Source: Paenibacillus tengchongensis
GTDB lineage: Bacteria; Bacillota; Bacilli; Paenibacillales; Paenibacillaceae
Direction: 5' to 3'
NCBI RefSeq assembly: GCF_008973665.1
Contig: NZ_WACP01000012.1
Coordinates: 179,415 to 243,414, forward strand
Length of the DNA stretch: 64,000 nt
The notes below the pieces were generated by a model. The model searched no databases. It worked only from the letters and a program-made list of their open reading frames with translations, and was not told where the DNA came from. Shown here piece by piece: positions 1 to 8,865 of the stretch (its first letter is position 1; each line of letters opens with the position of its first letter). Both the position numbers and the translations under genes were made by a program.

Positions 1-1138
1 GCGACCAGGTCTTGCCTCCCGGGTCGTTGTAGCTGTTGCTGAGCACCTGCCCGGTCAGCTTGCGCTCCGCCGGGATACTGGCCACCTTCTGTACCGCAGC
101 TGCCGCTTGCCCAGCCGTCAGTTCCTTCCCTCCGCTTGCCTTCTGAAAAGGCGTTTTGCTCTTGGGCACCGCTTCATATGCGAAAGCCGCAGCTGCCGCT
201 TCCTTGCCGTCACTGCTGATCCGCTTGCCGTTCACGGCGCTGATATCGCTGAGTGAGTTCTGGGAAGGCCGCCAGCCGAGGATCCAGCGCTCTACTTTGC
301 TGGCATTATAGATAGGAATATAGGCCAGTTCCACTGCGAAATCCTTGGACAAAATTTGTTCCGCCGCCTCTTTGGAGATGGAAGGCTTAGGCGAAGGGTA
401 CACAGCATCGATATAAGGCTTGGTGAACGAAAGAATCTCACCATCGCCGCTTACGCTGACCGATACCTGATCCCGGTTGGACGGCAATCCGTTCTTCAGT
501 ACGGAGAATATGTAATAGTATCGGATCGGGCCGAACAGTGCGCTGTCGGCACCCAATATCTGCTCATCCGTAATCTTGAAATCCCCGCTCTTCAGCGAAG
601 GCGCTGCCTTTAGAACGAAGGCGCTGGCGATCTTCTCGCCCTCCTCCCTGCTGATCTTGGGCGGATAATATCCCTTGGCCTGCTCCAGCAGCGGAGAGGA
701 GAGATAGGTATTTACAAGGTCCCCGCTGACCGCATCGACTTCACTGGAAAAGCTGTAGCCGGTGTTCCCGTAATTCAGCGACCAGTTAATGGTCCAGACC
801 AGCTGGTTCTCATTCACCGGATAGCTGTTGGTATTGCCCAGCTGAACACCGCTTACCGTGGCGTCCTTGAGCTTGGGAAACAGCTCCCGCAGCCTGGCTA
901 CAGCCTGCTCCTGCGTGATCTTGGCCTTGCTGGCGGCATCCGCGGAAACGGCCGTGGCGCTGCTGTAAGCCTGGGAAGCTGCAGCCGTTCCCGGGCCGGA
1001 CGTCACCGTAACGCTTTCGCTGACGACCGAATCAGCGGCCGCAGGCCCTGCGGGGAGCAGCAGCGGCAAAGACATGGCCGCAACCAGCGCGGCTTTCATC
1101 GGACGGCGCAGGACAAACTTGCCGTTAAAATAACTCAA
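1..1138 (-). CDS. YcdB/YcdC-type secreted protein, 3' part outside window
   Basis: The reading frame is open from a TTG at 1138 to the left edge (379 codons seen). AGGAG lies about 8 nt upstream of the TTG; the next ATG, 13 codons in, has no ribosome site, so TTG is preferred. Residues about 14-35 form a signal peptide ending near PAAA. A Ser/Ala/Thr-rich linker follows, then PepSY-like stretches beginning ITQEQAVARLRELFP and, later, ISKEAAEQILSKDFA, with VWTINW and WILGW between. This pattern fits the YcdB/YcdC repeat domain of secreted Paenibacillus proteins, which often end in S-layer homology domains; that end is not visible here. The role is unknown, possibly cell-envelope or protease modulation by analogy with PepSY. 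It is transcribed away from the ABC locus. Confidence 0.7.
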   Translation of the reverse strand, partial: MSYFNGKFVLRRPMKAALVAAMSLPLLLPAGPAAADSVVSESVTVTSGPGTAAASQAYSSATAVSADAASKAKITQEQAVARLRELFPKLKDATVSGVQLGNTNSYPVNENQLVWTINWSLNYGNTGYSFSSEVDAVSGDLVNTYLSSPLLEQAKGYYPPKISREEGEKIASAFVLKAAPSLKSGDFKITDEQILGADSALFGPIRYYYIFSVLKNGLPSNRDQVSVSVSGDGEILSFTKPYIDAVYPSPKPSISKEAAEQILSKDFAVELAYIPIYNASKVERWILGWRPSQNSLSDISAVNGKRISSDGKEAAAAAFAYEAVPKSKTPFQKASGGKELTAGQAAAAVQKVASIPAERKLTGQVLSNSYNDPGGKTWS

Positions 1139-1298
1139 AGTATCATCTCCTAGGTAAAATTTGATGGTATTGGGAATGTTACGGAAGAACCTGGATGAGG
1201 TTTCGCAGCTTTATAGACATTGAGCCCCAATTTATTATATTTTCATTTGCATTTATTTACCAAATATTAATTATTGCAGGGAAAACCCCACAGAGTTC

Positions 1299-1497
1299 AA
1301 CTTATATAGTTTGATTTTGGCACACTAATTTAGCCGTTTATACGGAATTGCACCATCTAATTCGATTATCGCATCTTAATTTGGACGATATGGGCGTATT
1401 CACTGATTTTCGTTCCTATTAAGTAGCGGATATCCAACTAGATTTGCGGTAAGCTCCATACAGGTGAAATTAGATAGCGATTGTCCAACTATATAAG
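1299..1497. repeat. Dispersed MITE-like repeat, copy 1
   Basis: This 199-bp stretch matches 50264-50460 along its whole length in the same orientation, with scattered substitutions and one or two small indels. The element begins with TATATAGTTTG a few bases in and ends CCAACTATATA, which is an imperfect terminal inverted repeat of about 10 bp. Inside, the words GATTATCGCATCT, AGCGGATATCC and AGCGATTGTCC look like internal variants of one another. There is no ORF of note. It fills most of the gap between the first gene and the ABC locus (1139-1579). A non-autonomous mobile element or a structured RNA are both possible. Confidence 0.75.
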
Positions 1498-1513
1498 GTT
1501 CCTTCCCACAGTA

Positions 1514-1555
1514 AAGGGTGCCCCTGCCGAAATTCCCGGCCAAATGGGCACCCTT
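1514..1555 (-). terminator. Terminator of the polysaccharide-uptake operon
   Basis: A 10-bp stem AAGGGTGCCC/GGGCACCCTT with a 22-nt loop lies 25 bp past the stop codon of the last permease gene. The T-run on the minus strand is weak (TTTACTGT). Confidence 0.6.
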
Positions 1556-1579
1556 ACGAAGCTACTATTTACAGCTCGC

Positions 1580-2572
1580 CTATTCCCCGGCGATGCCGGA
1601 ACGTTCGACGCTCTCCACGAAGTGGCGCTGCACGAACAGATACAGAATCAGGATCGGCAGTATCGTCAGAATACAGCCGGCCATCACCTGGTTCAGCCCG
1701 GTCGGCGCCATGCCGATGGAGCCGGAGGTCATCTGCGACATCGTCTCCGCCGCCTGGTTGTTCGTGCCATAGAACATCGCCAGACGCTGCGACAAATTGT
1801 AGAAATTCGGCGTCGTCAGGAAGGTGTTCGGCTCGAAGCTGTCGTTCCAGTGCCAGACCACCGAGAAGAGGAAGACCGTCAGCATCGCCGGCTTGGCCAG
1901 CGGAAACATGATCTGCCAGTAGGTTCTGAACGGTCCTGCGCCGTCGATCCGTGCCGCTTCCTCCAGCACATTCGGCATTCTGCGGTAGAACTGGATGAAG
2001 ATCAGCACAAAGAGCGCACCCTTCAGGCCGTGGCCGAACATGGATGGAACCACGAACGGCAGATGCGTATTGATCCAGCCGAGATCGCTGAAGAACAAAT
2101 ACAGCGGAACCACAATCGTCTGCGGCGGCACCAGAAAGGTAAACAGCAGCAGGACAAAACAAAACGTGTAGCCCGGAAAACGGTATCTGGCAAAGCCGTA
2201 GCCGACCAGCGAGCAGCTGATAATCTGCAGCACCGCACTCCCGAAGGAGATGATCGCGCTGTTGGCGAAGCCGCCCCAGAAATTAAGCGACCGCCAGGCC
2301 AGAGAATAATTATGGAAGCTGATCGCTTTGGGAATCCACTGCACCGTGGCATCCGCCACATCCTGGGCTTGCATCATGGACTTGGATAACATATACAGCA
2401 GCGGATACAGGAAGACAAAGGTCAGGCTGAGAATCACCAGATAGTAAAAAGCAATGTTGATTACCTGCAGCGTCCGTTTGGCGATCCGGTCCAGCCCGCC
2501 GTTTTTCTTCAGACGTCCGGACACGGCTTCGAGCGAGACGGCCCGGGCCGGTCTTACGCTTTCTTTAAGCAC
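1580..2572 (-). CDS. Carbohydrate ABC transporter permease (MalG/LplC type)
   Basis: This 330-residue inner-membrane permease is the second subunit of a sugar importer. Six hydrophobic spans are visible, the first near residues 36-60. The cytoplasmic EAA loop EEAARIDGAGPFRTYWQI, near residues 215-235, contacts the ATPase. The start is GTG at 2572, with GGGAGG about 10 nt upstream lying in the end of the preceding gene; only 2 bp separate the two genes. The N-terminus is longer and more charged than usual for the family. It pairs with the permease at 2575-3450. No ATPase is encoded nearby, so a shared MsmX-type ATPase elsewhere is likely (inference). The substrate is unknown but is probably an oligosaccharide from arabinose-containing hemicellulose, judging from the operon. 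Confidence 0.85.
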   Translation of the reverse strand: MLKESVRPARAVSLEAVSGRLKKNGGLDRIAKRTLQVINIAFYYLVILSLTFVFLYPLLYMLSKSMMQAQDVADATVQWIPKAISFHNYSLAWRSLNFWGGFANSAIISFGSAVLQIISCSLVGYGFARYRFPGYTFCFVLLLFTFLVPPQTIVVPLYLFFSDLGWINTHLPFVVPSMFGHGLKGALFVLIFIQFYRRMPNVLEEAARIDGAGPFRTYWQIMFPLAKPAMLTVFLFSVVWHWNDSFEPNTFLTTPNFYNLSQRLAMFYGTNNQAAETMSQMTSGSIGMAPTGLNQVMAGCILTILPILILYLFVQRHFVESVERSGIAGE

Positions 2573-2574
2573 GT

Positions 2575-3450
2575 CTACTTCCTCCCTTCGGTGGTACTGA
2601 GCGATTTACGGAACAGCAGGAACACCAGACCGAGGATCAGGAAGATGATGACAAAATAAATCCAGCCCATCGCCGAACCGTAACCGAAATCATTGGTCTT
2701 GAACACCACATTCAGAATATGGGTCATCATCTGGTTATCCGCCTTCGTGAAGGAGCTGACGATGCTGAACAGTGTGTTCACCAGCATCATCGGCATAATC
2801 ATCGGGAAGGTGATTTTCCAGAAGCTCTCCCAAGCCGTCGCCCCGTCGCATTTGGCCGCTTCATACAGCGTAACGGATATCGTCTGCAGGCCGGCCAGGA
2901 AGATCAGAATCTGAACCCCCGAATCCCACATTACGAGCGTCAGCGACTCCGCATATTGCAGCAGAGTTTCCAGCAGATCACCGGGGATGAACGCATTCAG
3001 CTTGTTGTACAGATTCTCGTTGTAAAAGATCGGCAGATTCGCTGCACCCTGGTCCATCAGCTTGCTGAGAATCGCCCCGGAAGCAATGATGACCGGCAGG
3101 AAGAAGATGCCGCGGAAAAAGGTTTTGCCCACCAGCTTGCGGTTGAGCAGGATCGCGCAAAACAGCGAGAAGATCAGAATCAGCGGCACCTGGGTCAGCA
3201 TGGAGACCATGGTATCCTTCAGCAGCGGCAGGAAATTGACATCGGTCGTAAACGCCGCACGGTAGTGATCGCCCCCGACAAAGGAGGCGATCAGACCGTG
3301 TTGGCTGACCTGCAGCTTATGAAAAGAATAGTACAGCGAGCGGCCCAGTGGAATCGCCATAAACAGCAGGAAGCCGATCAGCCACAGGGAGATAAAGGAA
3401 TAGCCTTCAATATAATAGCGCGCACGCATCGACAACTTTGATTTTTTCAC
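2575..3450 (-). CDS. Sugar ABC transporter permease (MalF/LplB type)
   Basis: A 291-residue permease with six predicted membrane spans, the first at about residues 14-36 (FISLWLIGFLLFMAIPLG). The EAA loop YEAAKCDGATAWESFWKI is near residues 196-214. It has the usual length for the first permease of CUT1 importers that lack a large periplasmic loop. The start is GTG at 3450, with AGGAGG about 9 nt upstream. It lies 1 bp past the DUF5696 gene and 2 bp before its partner permease, so the three are surely cotranscribed. The Asp-Gly pair of the EAA motif is kept although the usual Ile-Asp is Cys-Asp. Confidence 0.85.
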   Translation of the reverse strand: MKKSKLSMRARYYIEGYSFISLWLIGFLLFMAIPLGRSLYYSFHKLQVSQHGLIASFVGGDHYRAAFTTDVNFLPLLKDTMVSMLTQVPLILIFSLFCAILLNRKLVGKTFFRGIFFLPVIIASGAILSKLMDQGAANLPIFYNENLYNKLNAFIPGDLLETLLQYAESLTLVMWDSGVQILIFLAGLQTISVTLYEAAKCDGATAWESFWKITFPMIMPMMLVNTLFSIVSSFTKADNQMMTHILNVVFKTNDFGYGSAMGWIYFVIIFLILGLVFLLFRKSLSTTEGRK

Positions 3451-3451
3451 T

Positions 3452-5872
3452 TTATCTTCCTCCTGTCACCGCATACCCGAAGGCTTCTACATGCTGTCCG
3501 GCCGCGTTCACGGGATGATCGTTGTAGTTGGTGATGACACTCACGCCGCCTTCGTATGTGGTCCGGAACACCTGCGCGGCCAGCTCTTCGTGATTGGTCA
3601 TTTGCCGGCCTGCCACCCCGTCATACAGCGCTTTGAGCTCCAGATAAGTTTGGGCGGAAGGCTCCAGCCAATCCTCCACACTGGAGGTGAACAGCCCGTT
3701 CTCAAGCGTCCGCTGCAGGTCGCTGGTCGGGGCATAGGTCAGCTTGTAGCTTGGCAGCGCCCCGTACTCCAGCGCGCGCAGCAGCTGCTTCCGCGAATCG
3801 TCGAACAGATTGACCGGGGCGGAAGTATAAGGCACCAGGCCATGCACCGCCAATTGATAGAACGGGATCGCACGGTCGGTATAGACGAAGCCGCTGTAAT
3901 CAAGCGGCACCTGGTCGATACGGTCCACATGTCCCAAGGTGTAGGCATAGCCGTAATCCACGGCCGTGCCCAGATTTTCGGTCCGGTATTGCTCCAGCGC
4001 GCCGGTATATGTCTCCTGCGTCTTGCGCCGGTCGCTCTGCGAATCATTGTCTTCATCTGAATACAGCAGGCTGCCGAAATACTCGAACTGGACTCCGGAA
4101 ACCCCCAGCTTCCGGTAGCTGTCCAGCTCCGCCGCCGTACGTTTCGCGATGACCTCCGGTTTCAGCAGATAGAAATAGTTATCCGTGTTCCAGCCGGTGG
4201 AGAGATAGTAGATGTACTGCTTCAGCACCTCGCGGTTAATGCCGCGTACCGCCTCCTTGCCCGCTTTGACTCCCTTGCTGTCCTGGTAGGGCTTTACGTA
4301 ATTGGCTTTCAGGTAGAGGCTCACGCCTTTCTGAGCGGCATAGTCCTGCAGCTCCTGCAGCCCCTTGCCCCCTCCCAGATGCTTATCTGCAGGGAAATGG
4401 TCCGGCTGGTTGCCGTACAGGCCATCCTTCGACCAGCCTGCCACCGTAATTTCCAATGCAGTAACACCCTTCGCATTATAACGGTCGATGATTTCTCTGA
4501 TTTGCTCAAACGTAGTCATCTCAATGAAGGTGGAGCCGATAATTTCATCGCGGGAAACGCCGCCCAGCACTTCAAGATACAGCGGCACCGCCGCTGGAGC
4601 AGTTGCCTGAACCTGCTTCTCCGCGAGCAGAAACTCGCGGTATTCCTTGGCCATGCCCACATAATCCGCATTCTCGCCCTGCAGCAGCACGTAGCGCACC
4701 GTGCGTGCACTGTCAATCATCTCCCCCTGATAGTAGGGAATCTGTCCGGAGGTCCCGACGAAGATGACATCATCCTTGCGCAGCGTGAATTCGCAGGACG
4801 CCCGGTAGAGCGGGATCGCACGGATGCCGGACGGCACACCGTTGATCTTGGCGTCGGTGTCACCTTCGGTGACGATCGCCAGATAGCCGGTGCCATCGTG
4901 ATACATGCCGAACACCGGCAGCGCGATATTCTTCTTCAGCGGCGCAGCCTTTTGCCAATAGCTGTCGCTGATTTCATGGTTCTGCTTGATGAAAGTCTCA
5001 TCCCCGCCGTAAATGTACTCGGAATACCCCTTCAGATATGCCGGGTGATCCGGACGGAACTCCAGCAATGCACCCGAGCCGTCGGGCAGCATCATCGCCC
5101 CCTGCTCATCCTCCCGGGCGGCATGGAAGAACGGCAGCACTTCCAGGCTGGTGAACTTCGCATTGCCCGTCTCTTTCAAATATTCCCGGGGAATGGAAGC
5201 CTCGAAGCCGTTCTCGGTCAACCGGTACTCAATGGCGAAGCTAAGCTGCAGGCTGGCAAAGGCAAACTCTGCCCGGACCACATCCGGCTCCATCGTCACT
5301 TTGACGCTGGAGTCCTCATCCTTGAGCGGATAAATCTGCGTAATGTCAGCGCCCTGGGTATATCTGGCATATACCGGCGCAGCCGTGTACTTAATATTGT
5401 TCGGCATGGCCGTCTTCTCCAGCTGCGGAGCGCCCAGCCATTCAGCACCGGTTGCTTTATCGGTAATTCTGACGTTGCCCGTCTGCTCATTCACATAGAG
5501 GATGAAGCTGCTGTTCTCCAGCGCTTTCGTCCCCGGCGTTACCGGCAGCAGCTCCGGCGCCGCCGCAGCGGTCACCGCAGCCGTACCGGATGCCGCATCC
5601 GCAGCTGCAGGCTCTGCGCCAGTTGCCCGCTCCGGCGCTTCGGCAACAGCCGGTGACGCCGCTTCCGCCTGCTCCGGCGCAGTGGCGGCAGCCCCGGCTT
5701 CCGCCTGCGGTGCTTCCGCTTCGCCGCTTCCGCCAGCCGCCGCAGGCTGCACCGCGGAGGACCCGCCGGGCGCCTCAGTGGCGGAGCCCTGCAGCGGCCG
5801 TATGCTGACGGCCACCGTCAATAACAACAGGATGATGATCAGGCTGCCGCGCAGCTTTTTGTTTATTCTCAT
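3452..5872 (-). CDS. DUF5696 domain protein, membrane-anchored, exported
   Basis: An 806-residue exported protein. Residues 9-25 form one hydrophobic span that could be a signal anchor; there is no lipobox. Residues about 30-110 are a low-complexity Ala/Glu/Pro linker. The remainder is a large globular part with aromatic-rich, glycoside-hydrolase-like stretches (SLEVLPFFHAA, LPDGSGALLEF, GVSGVQFEYFG). I recognise this as the DUF5696 family, which accompanies sugar ABC transporters in Paenibacillus; no biochemical role is known to me. The (beta/alpha)-like layout and acidic residues suggest a glycosidase or glycan-binding fold, but I cannot place catalytic residues. The start ATG has GGAGGGGAG about 6 nt upstream. 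It lies between the YIP1 gene (15 bp away) and two permeases (1 bp). Confidence 0.7.
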   Translation of the reverse strand: MRINKKLRGSLIIILLLLTVAVSIRPLQGSATEAPGGSSAVQPAAAGGSGEAEAPQAEAGAAATAPEQAEAASPAVAEAPERATGAEPAAADAASGTAAVTAAAAPELLPVTPGTKALENSSFILYVNEQTGNVRITDKATGAEWLGAPQLEKTAMPNNIKYTAAPVYARYTQGADITQIYPLKDEDSSVKVTMEPDVVRAEFAFASLQLSFAIEYRLTENGFEASIPREYLKETGNAKFTSLEVLPFFHAAREDEQGAMMLPDGSGALLEFRPDHPAYLKGYSEYIYGGDETFIKQNHEISDSYWQKAAPLKKNIALPVFGMYHDGTGYLAIVTEGDTDAKINGVPSGIRAIPLYRASCEFTLRKDDVIFVGTSGQIPYYQGEMIDSARTVRYVLLQGENADYVGMAKEYREFLLAEKQVQATAPAAVPLYLEVLGGVSRDEIIGSTFIEMTTFEQIREIIDRYNAKGVTALEITVAGWSKDGLYGNQPDHFPADKHLGGGKGLQELQDYAAQKGVSLYLKANYVKPYQDSKGVKAGKEAVRGINREVLKQYIYYLSTGWNTDNYFYLLKPEVIAKRTAAELDSYRKLGVSGVQFEYFGSLLYSDEDNDSQSDRRKTQETYTGALEQYRTENLGTAVDYGYAYTLGHVDRIDQVPLDYSGFVYTDRAIPFYQLAVHGLVPYTSAPVNLFDDSRKQLLRALEYGALPSYKLTYAPTSDLQRTLENGLFTSSVEDWLEPSAQTYLELKALYDGVAGRQMTNHEELAAQVFRTTYEGGVSVITNYNDHPVNAAGQHVEAFGYAVTGGR

Positions 5873-5887
5873 TGTGCTCTCCCCTCC

Positions 5888-6502
5888 TTACGCGCGCAAT
5901 CGCAGCTCTTTGAGCAGATCGATAATAAATGAAACAAATTGGTTGGAGATTCCGAACAGCAGGATACCTACAAACCAGATAATGCCGATGCCGGCAATGC
6001 TGATCAGCGTGATGACGACAACCTTACGCAGCTCGAAATCATGCAGAATCTTCACTTTGAGCAAATACAGCCAGGCCACCCACAGGATCAGAAACTGATG
6101 CAGCAGGTTATAGGTAGAGGCCTCATCCAGCGCCAGCACCTGCGTCAGCAGGGTCACCGGGATTGCAAGCAGCATGTACGGCGCAAAGGCAAAGGCGCTG
6201 CCCACAAAAATTTCCTTGAATTTCCCTTCGCCGTCCAGAATCGTACTGACGCCCCAGTTCGAGACGCACCAGGTCAGCCAAGGCACCGCCAGCCAGATGA
6301 ACTCATGAAAGATGGAGATCTCATGCGGCTCCCGGGTCTCGAAGGCATAGCCGGTGATCAGAATAGAGATGGTTTTGGCGGCAAAAGTCAGCAGGACCAG
6401 CAGAATCCCCTGGTACCAGAAGATTCTCCGCTTGCCTTGAATGTCATGGTAGAACTGATAAGGATGCGCGACCACCTGATGAATCATCTGCAAAGTATAC
6501 AT
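5888..6502 (-). CDS. YIP1 family membrane protein
   Basis: A 204-residue integral membrane protein with about five hydrophobic spans, near residues 28-48, 67-87, 100-122, 135-150 and 165-190. The N-terminal HQVVAHPYQFYHDIQ followed by a membrane bundle is typical of bacterial Yip1-domain proteins, whose function is not established. The start codon overlaps the stop of the NHL protein gene and GAGGGGG precedes it, which suggests translational coupling. Its fixed position between the NHL/TPR protein and the DUF5696 protein suggests a membrane partner of one of them (inference). Confidence 0.75.
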   Translation of the reverse strand: MYTLQMIHQVVAHPYQFYHDIQGKRRIFWYQGILLVLLTFAAKTISILITGYAFETREPHEISIFHEFIWLAVPWLTWCVSNWGVSTILDGEGKFKEIFVGSAFAFAPYMLLAIPVTLLTQVLALDEASTYNLLHQFLILWVAWLYLLKVKILHDFELRKVVVITLISIAGIGIIWFVGILLFGISNQFVSFIIDLLKELRLRA

Positions 6503-7992
6503 TAGAGTTCCCCCTCTGCCGCTTTGGCCTTCGCCGCCGCTTTATGCCCGTACAGCCATGCCAGGAATCTGCGGTATACCTTCGGCATGCCCCAGTAAAG
6601 CAGGAGAAGCAGTGCAATGACACCGGAGAAGAACCAGGTGAAATGCTCGCGGATGAACAGCTTGCGGTATTCGCGGAAAGCGGCTGAGTAATCGCCTCTT
6701 GAATTCGAGAGCTTGAAGTAATCCATGGCTTCCCGATAATTCTCCGCCTTGTACAGCGCCTTGCCGATGGCCTGATAGGCCATATCGTAATTGGCGTTGA
6801 GGCGCAGCACCTCATGCCACAGCGTTTCCGCTTCCTCATATTTGCCGTCCACATACAGCAGTGAAGCTTCGTGCACCAGCTCCGCGAACGGCGTAGCCCG
6901 GAAGCGGTCGATTCTTCCCCGGCCTTTGTCGATGACATACAGCAGGCCGTCAGAGGTCTGATCCACTGCCGCAGGCGTCACAAACAGGCCGTTCTGCTCG
7001 CCGATTCCTCCGAAGCTGAACAGGAGATTGCCCAGCTTGTCGTACTGGAACACCTTGCCGGTCTGCAGATCCAGCGCGGTGATGAACCCGTTCCGGTCTA
7101 CACTGATTCCGACAAAAGAAGCCATGCTGAACGGGCCGTCGGTATAATAATCGCCGTACCGGTGGCTTCCGACATTCAGCGTATCGACACCAACCGGCGA
7201 CAGCCGTTTGATCTGGTTCGTCTCTTCGCCGAGCGTCGTGCTGTAGATAAAGCCCTCTTCATCGATGTCTAGATTCGAGAATTCGGAGGGGCGCACCGTC
7301 GCGAGCTGGCTCTGCTGCTCCTTGGTGGCCACCAGCTTGATCAGCAGCCGGCTCCAGGAGAAGCCGACATGGTTGGCGCCGTAGAAGCCCTTGAATTTGC
7401 CCGTAGAGTCGATCTGCAGCAGACCCTGCGTGTTCCCGTCGCTGACCACATACATATAGTTCCGTTTATCTACAATCAGTTTCGAGGGCGAATATGAGAA
7501 ATTCGCGCCCAGCAGGGTGCTGTCCGGCTTCGGAAATTCCTGCATATATTGGCCGTCCTTATTAAACACGGCGATCCGCTGGTTCTTCGTATCGGCGACG
7601 TAGACGGTCCCATCGGGCTTGACGAAGACGCCCTTCGGTTCCTGCAGCTTGCCGCCGCCTTCCGCATCGCCGATCACCTTAATCGGCCCTCCGTCCTTGC
7701 TCAGATGGATGATCCGGCTGTTGCCCGTATCTACAATGTAGAGAGTATCGTCCTCCGCGATGAACAGGGACTCGGGATTCTTAAGCACTCCGACCGCTGT
7801 GCCGGCGGGATCGATGGACGAGTCGTACATATAGCCATTGATCGAGCTGACTTCGTTGCCGGACCGGCTCCAGGTGTACCCCCGGTATGGAGAGTCGGCG
7901 GAGGCCTTCCCGGAGAACGTCACGAGCGGAAGGACAAGGGCGAGGATCAGCAGACCTGCCAGCCTGTTACGCATTTTGTTGCTTACTGTCAT
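6502..7992 (-). CDS. NHL-repeat beta-propeller / TPR membrane protein
   Basis: A 496-residue exported protein. Residues about 8-32 form a signal peptide. Residues 50-370 carry repeated NHL-like blades: ESLFIAEDDTLYIVDTGNSR, KGVFVKPDGTVYVADTKNQR, DGLLYVIDKGRGRIDRF. Residues 375-430 look like TPR helices (EEAETLWHEVLRLNANYDMA, IGKALYKAENYREAMDYF). Residues 450-472 form a C-terminal membrane span followed by a basic tail ending AAAKAKAAEGEL. The topology is therefore an extracytoplasmic propeller and TPR held by a C-terminal anchor. It probably binds protein or glycan and scaffolds the uptake complex (inference). The start ATG has AGGGGCGG upstream; the gene follows the permease at 8004 by 11 bp. 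Confidence 0.75.
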   Translation of the reverse strand: MTVSNKMRNRLAGLLILALVLPLVTFSGKASADSPYRGYTWSRSGNEVSSINGYMYDSSIDPAGTAVGVLKNPESLFIAEDDTLYIVDTGNSRIIHLSKDGGPIKVIGDAEGGGKLQEPKGVFVKPDGTVYVADTKNQRIAVFNKDGQYMQEFPKPDSTLLGANFSYSPSKLIVDKRNYMYVVSDGNTQGLLQIDSTGKFKGFYGANHVGFSWSRLLIKLVATKEQQSQLATVRPSEFSNLDIDEEGFIYSTTLGEETNQIKRLSPVGVDTLNVGSHRYGDYYTDGPFSMASFVGISVDRNGFITALDLQTGKVFQYDKLGNLLFSFGGIGEQNGLFVTPAAVDQTSDGLLYVIDKGRGRIDRFRATPFAELVHEASLLYVDGKYEEAETLWHEVLRLNANYDMAYQAIGKALYKAENYREAMDYFKLSNSRGDYSAAFREYRKLFIREHFTWFFSGVIALLLLLYWGMPKVYRRFLAWLYGHKAAAKAKAAEGEL

Positions 7993-8003
7993 GTTTCCGC
8001 CCC

Positions 8004-8864
8004 CTATTCCTTCAGCCCGGAATGGGCCATCGTCTGCAGCACCATCCGCTGTGTGATGACAAAGACCAGCAGCGTCGGGATAATCATTAGAAAGCTCGCC
8101 GCCGCCAGGGTGCCGACCCGGGCCACGACGCCGACCCCGCCGCTGATCGTCTGAATCGCCAGCGGCAAGGTCTTCATCTCCTGCACCGTCGTATAAACCA
8201 TCGACGGGTAGGGGTCATTCCAGGCCGAGATGAAGCTGAACAGGGCAAAGGTAGCGATCGCCGGCTTCAGCATCGGCATGACAATAACCCAGAATACCTT
8301 CCACTCCGAGGCGCCGTCGATCCGCGCGGCTTCCAGCAGCGCTTCGGGCAGCTGGCGCAGAAACTGCGTCATCAGGAACATCCCCATCGGCGCGGCCAGG
8401 TACGGCAGAATCATCGCCCAGTACGTATTCATCAGCCCGCTGCGGCTGATCAGCAGATATTGCGGAATCTGCAGCACCAGCGGCGAGAACATGAGCGCAG
8501 CCACAACCATATTGAAGATCGCGCTCTTGAACGGCATATTATGCTTAGCCAGCGGGTAAGCAGCCATCGCCGAGATGACGACCCCGCCGAGCACGATGCC
8601 GCCTGTAACGATCACACTGTTGAAGATGAACCGGGAGAACGGCACCGCCGAGGTTCCCGTAATCAGCAGCAGGTCGCGGAAATTCATCAGCGTCGGATTG
8701 ACGACGAAGAAACGCGGCGGGAACAGGAACAGCTCGCTGGTCGGCTTAAACGCCGTGACCGCCATATAGACCAGCGGCAGCAGCATCAGCAGCCCGAACA
8801 GCGTAAGAAATACATAGAGGGCAATGCCTCCGAAATCAATGCGTCTTAAGTTGAATTTGTGCAT
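8004..8864 (-). CDS. Carbohydrate ABC transporter permease (MalG type), second set
   Basis: A 286-residue permease with six membrane spans, the first at about residues 13-35. The EAA loop EAARIDGASEWKVFWVI is near residues 177-194. Length and motif are standard for the second permease of a CUT1 importer. It lies 1 bp past its partner at 8866-9831. This is one of two complete permease pairs in the same run of genes, which is unusual: either the locus imports two substrates or the pairs form different heterodimers. Confidence 0.87.
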   Translation of the reverse strand: MHKFNLRRIDFGGIALYVFLTLFGLLMLLPLVYMAVTAFKPTSELFLFPPRFFVVNPTLMNFRDLLLITGTSAVPFSRFIFNSVIVTGGIVLGGVVISAMAAYPLAKHNMPFKSAIFNMVVAALMFSPLVLQIPQYLLISRSGLMNTYWAMILPYLAAPMGMFLMTQFLRQLPEALLEAARIDGASEWKVFWVIVMPMLKPAIATFALFSFISAWNDPYPSMVYTTVQEMKTLPLAIQTISGGVGVVARVGTLAAASFLMIIPTLLVFVITQRMVLQTMAHSGLKE

Positions 8865-8865
8865 C

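Noticed and set aside
4379..5656. 425-residue plus-strand ORF inside the DUF5696 gene
   Set aside because: It is antisense to a well-supported gene in a GC-rich region, with no ribosome site and His/Arg/Gln-rich shadow composition.
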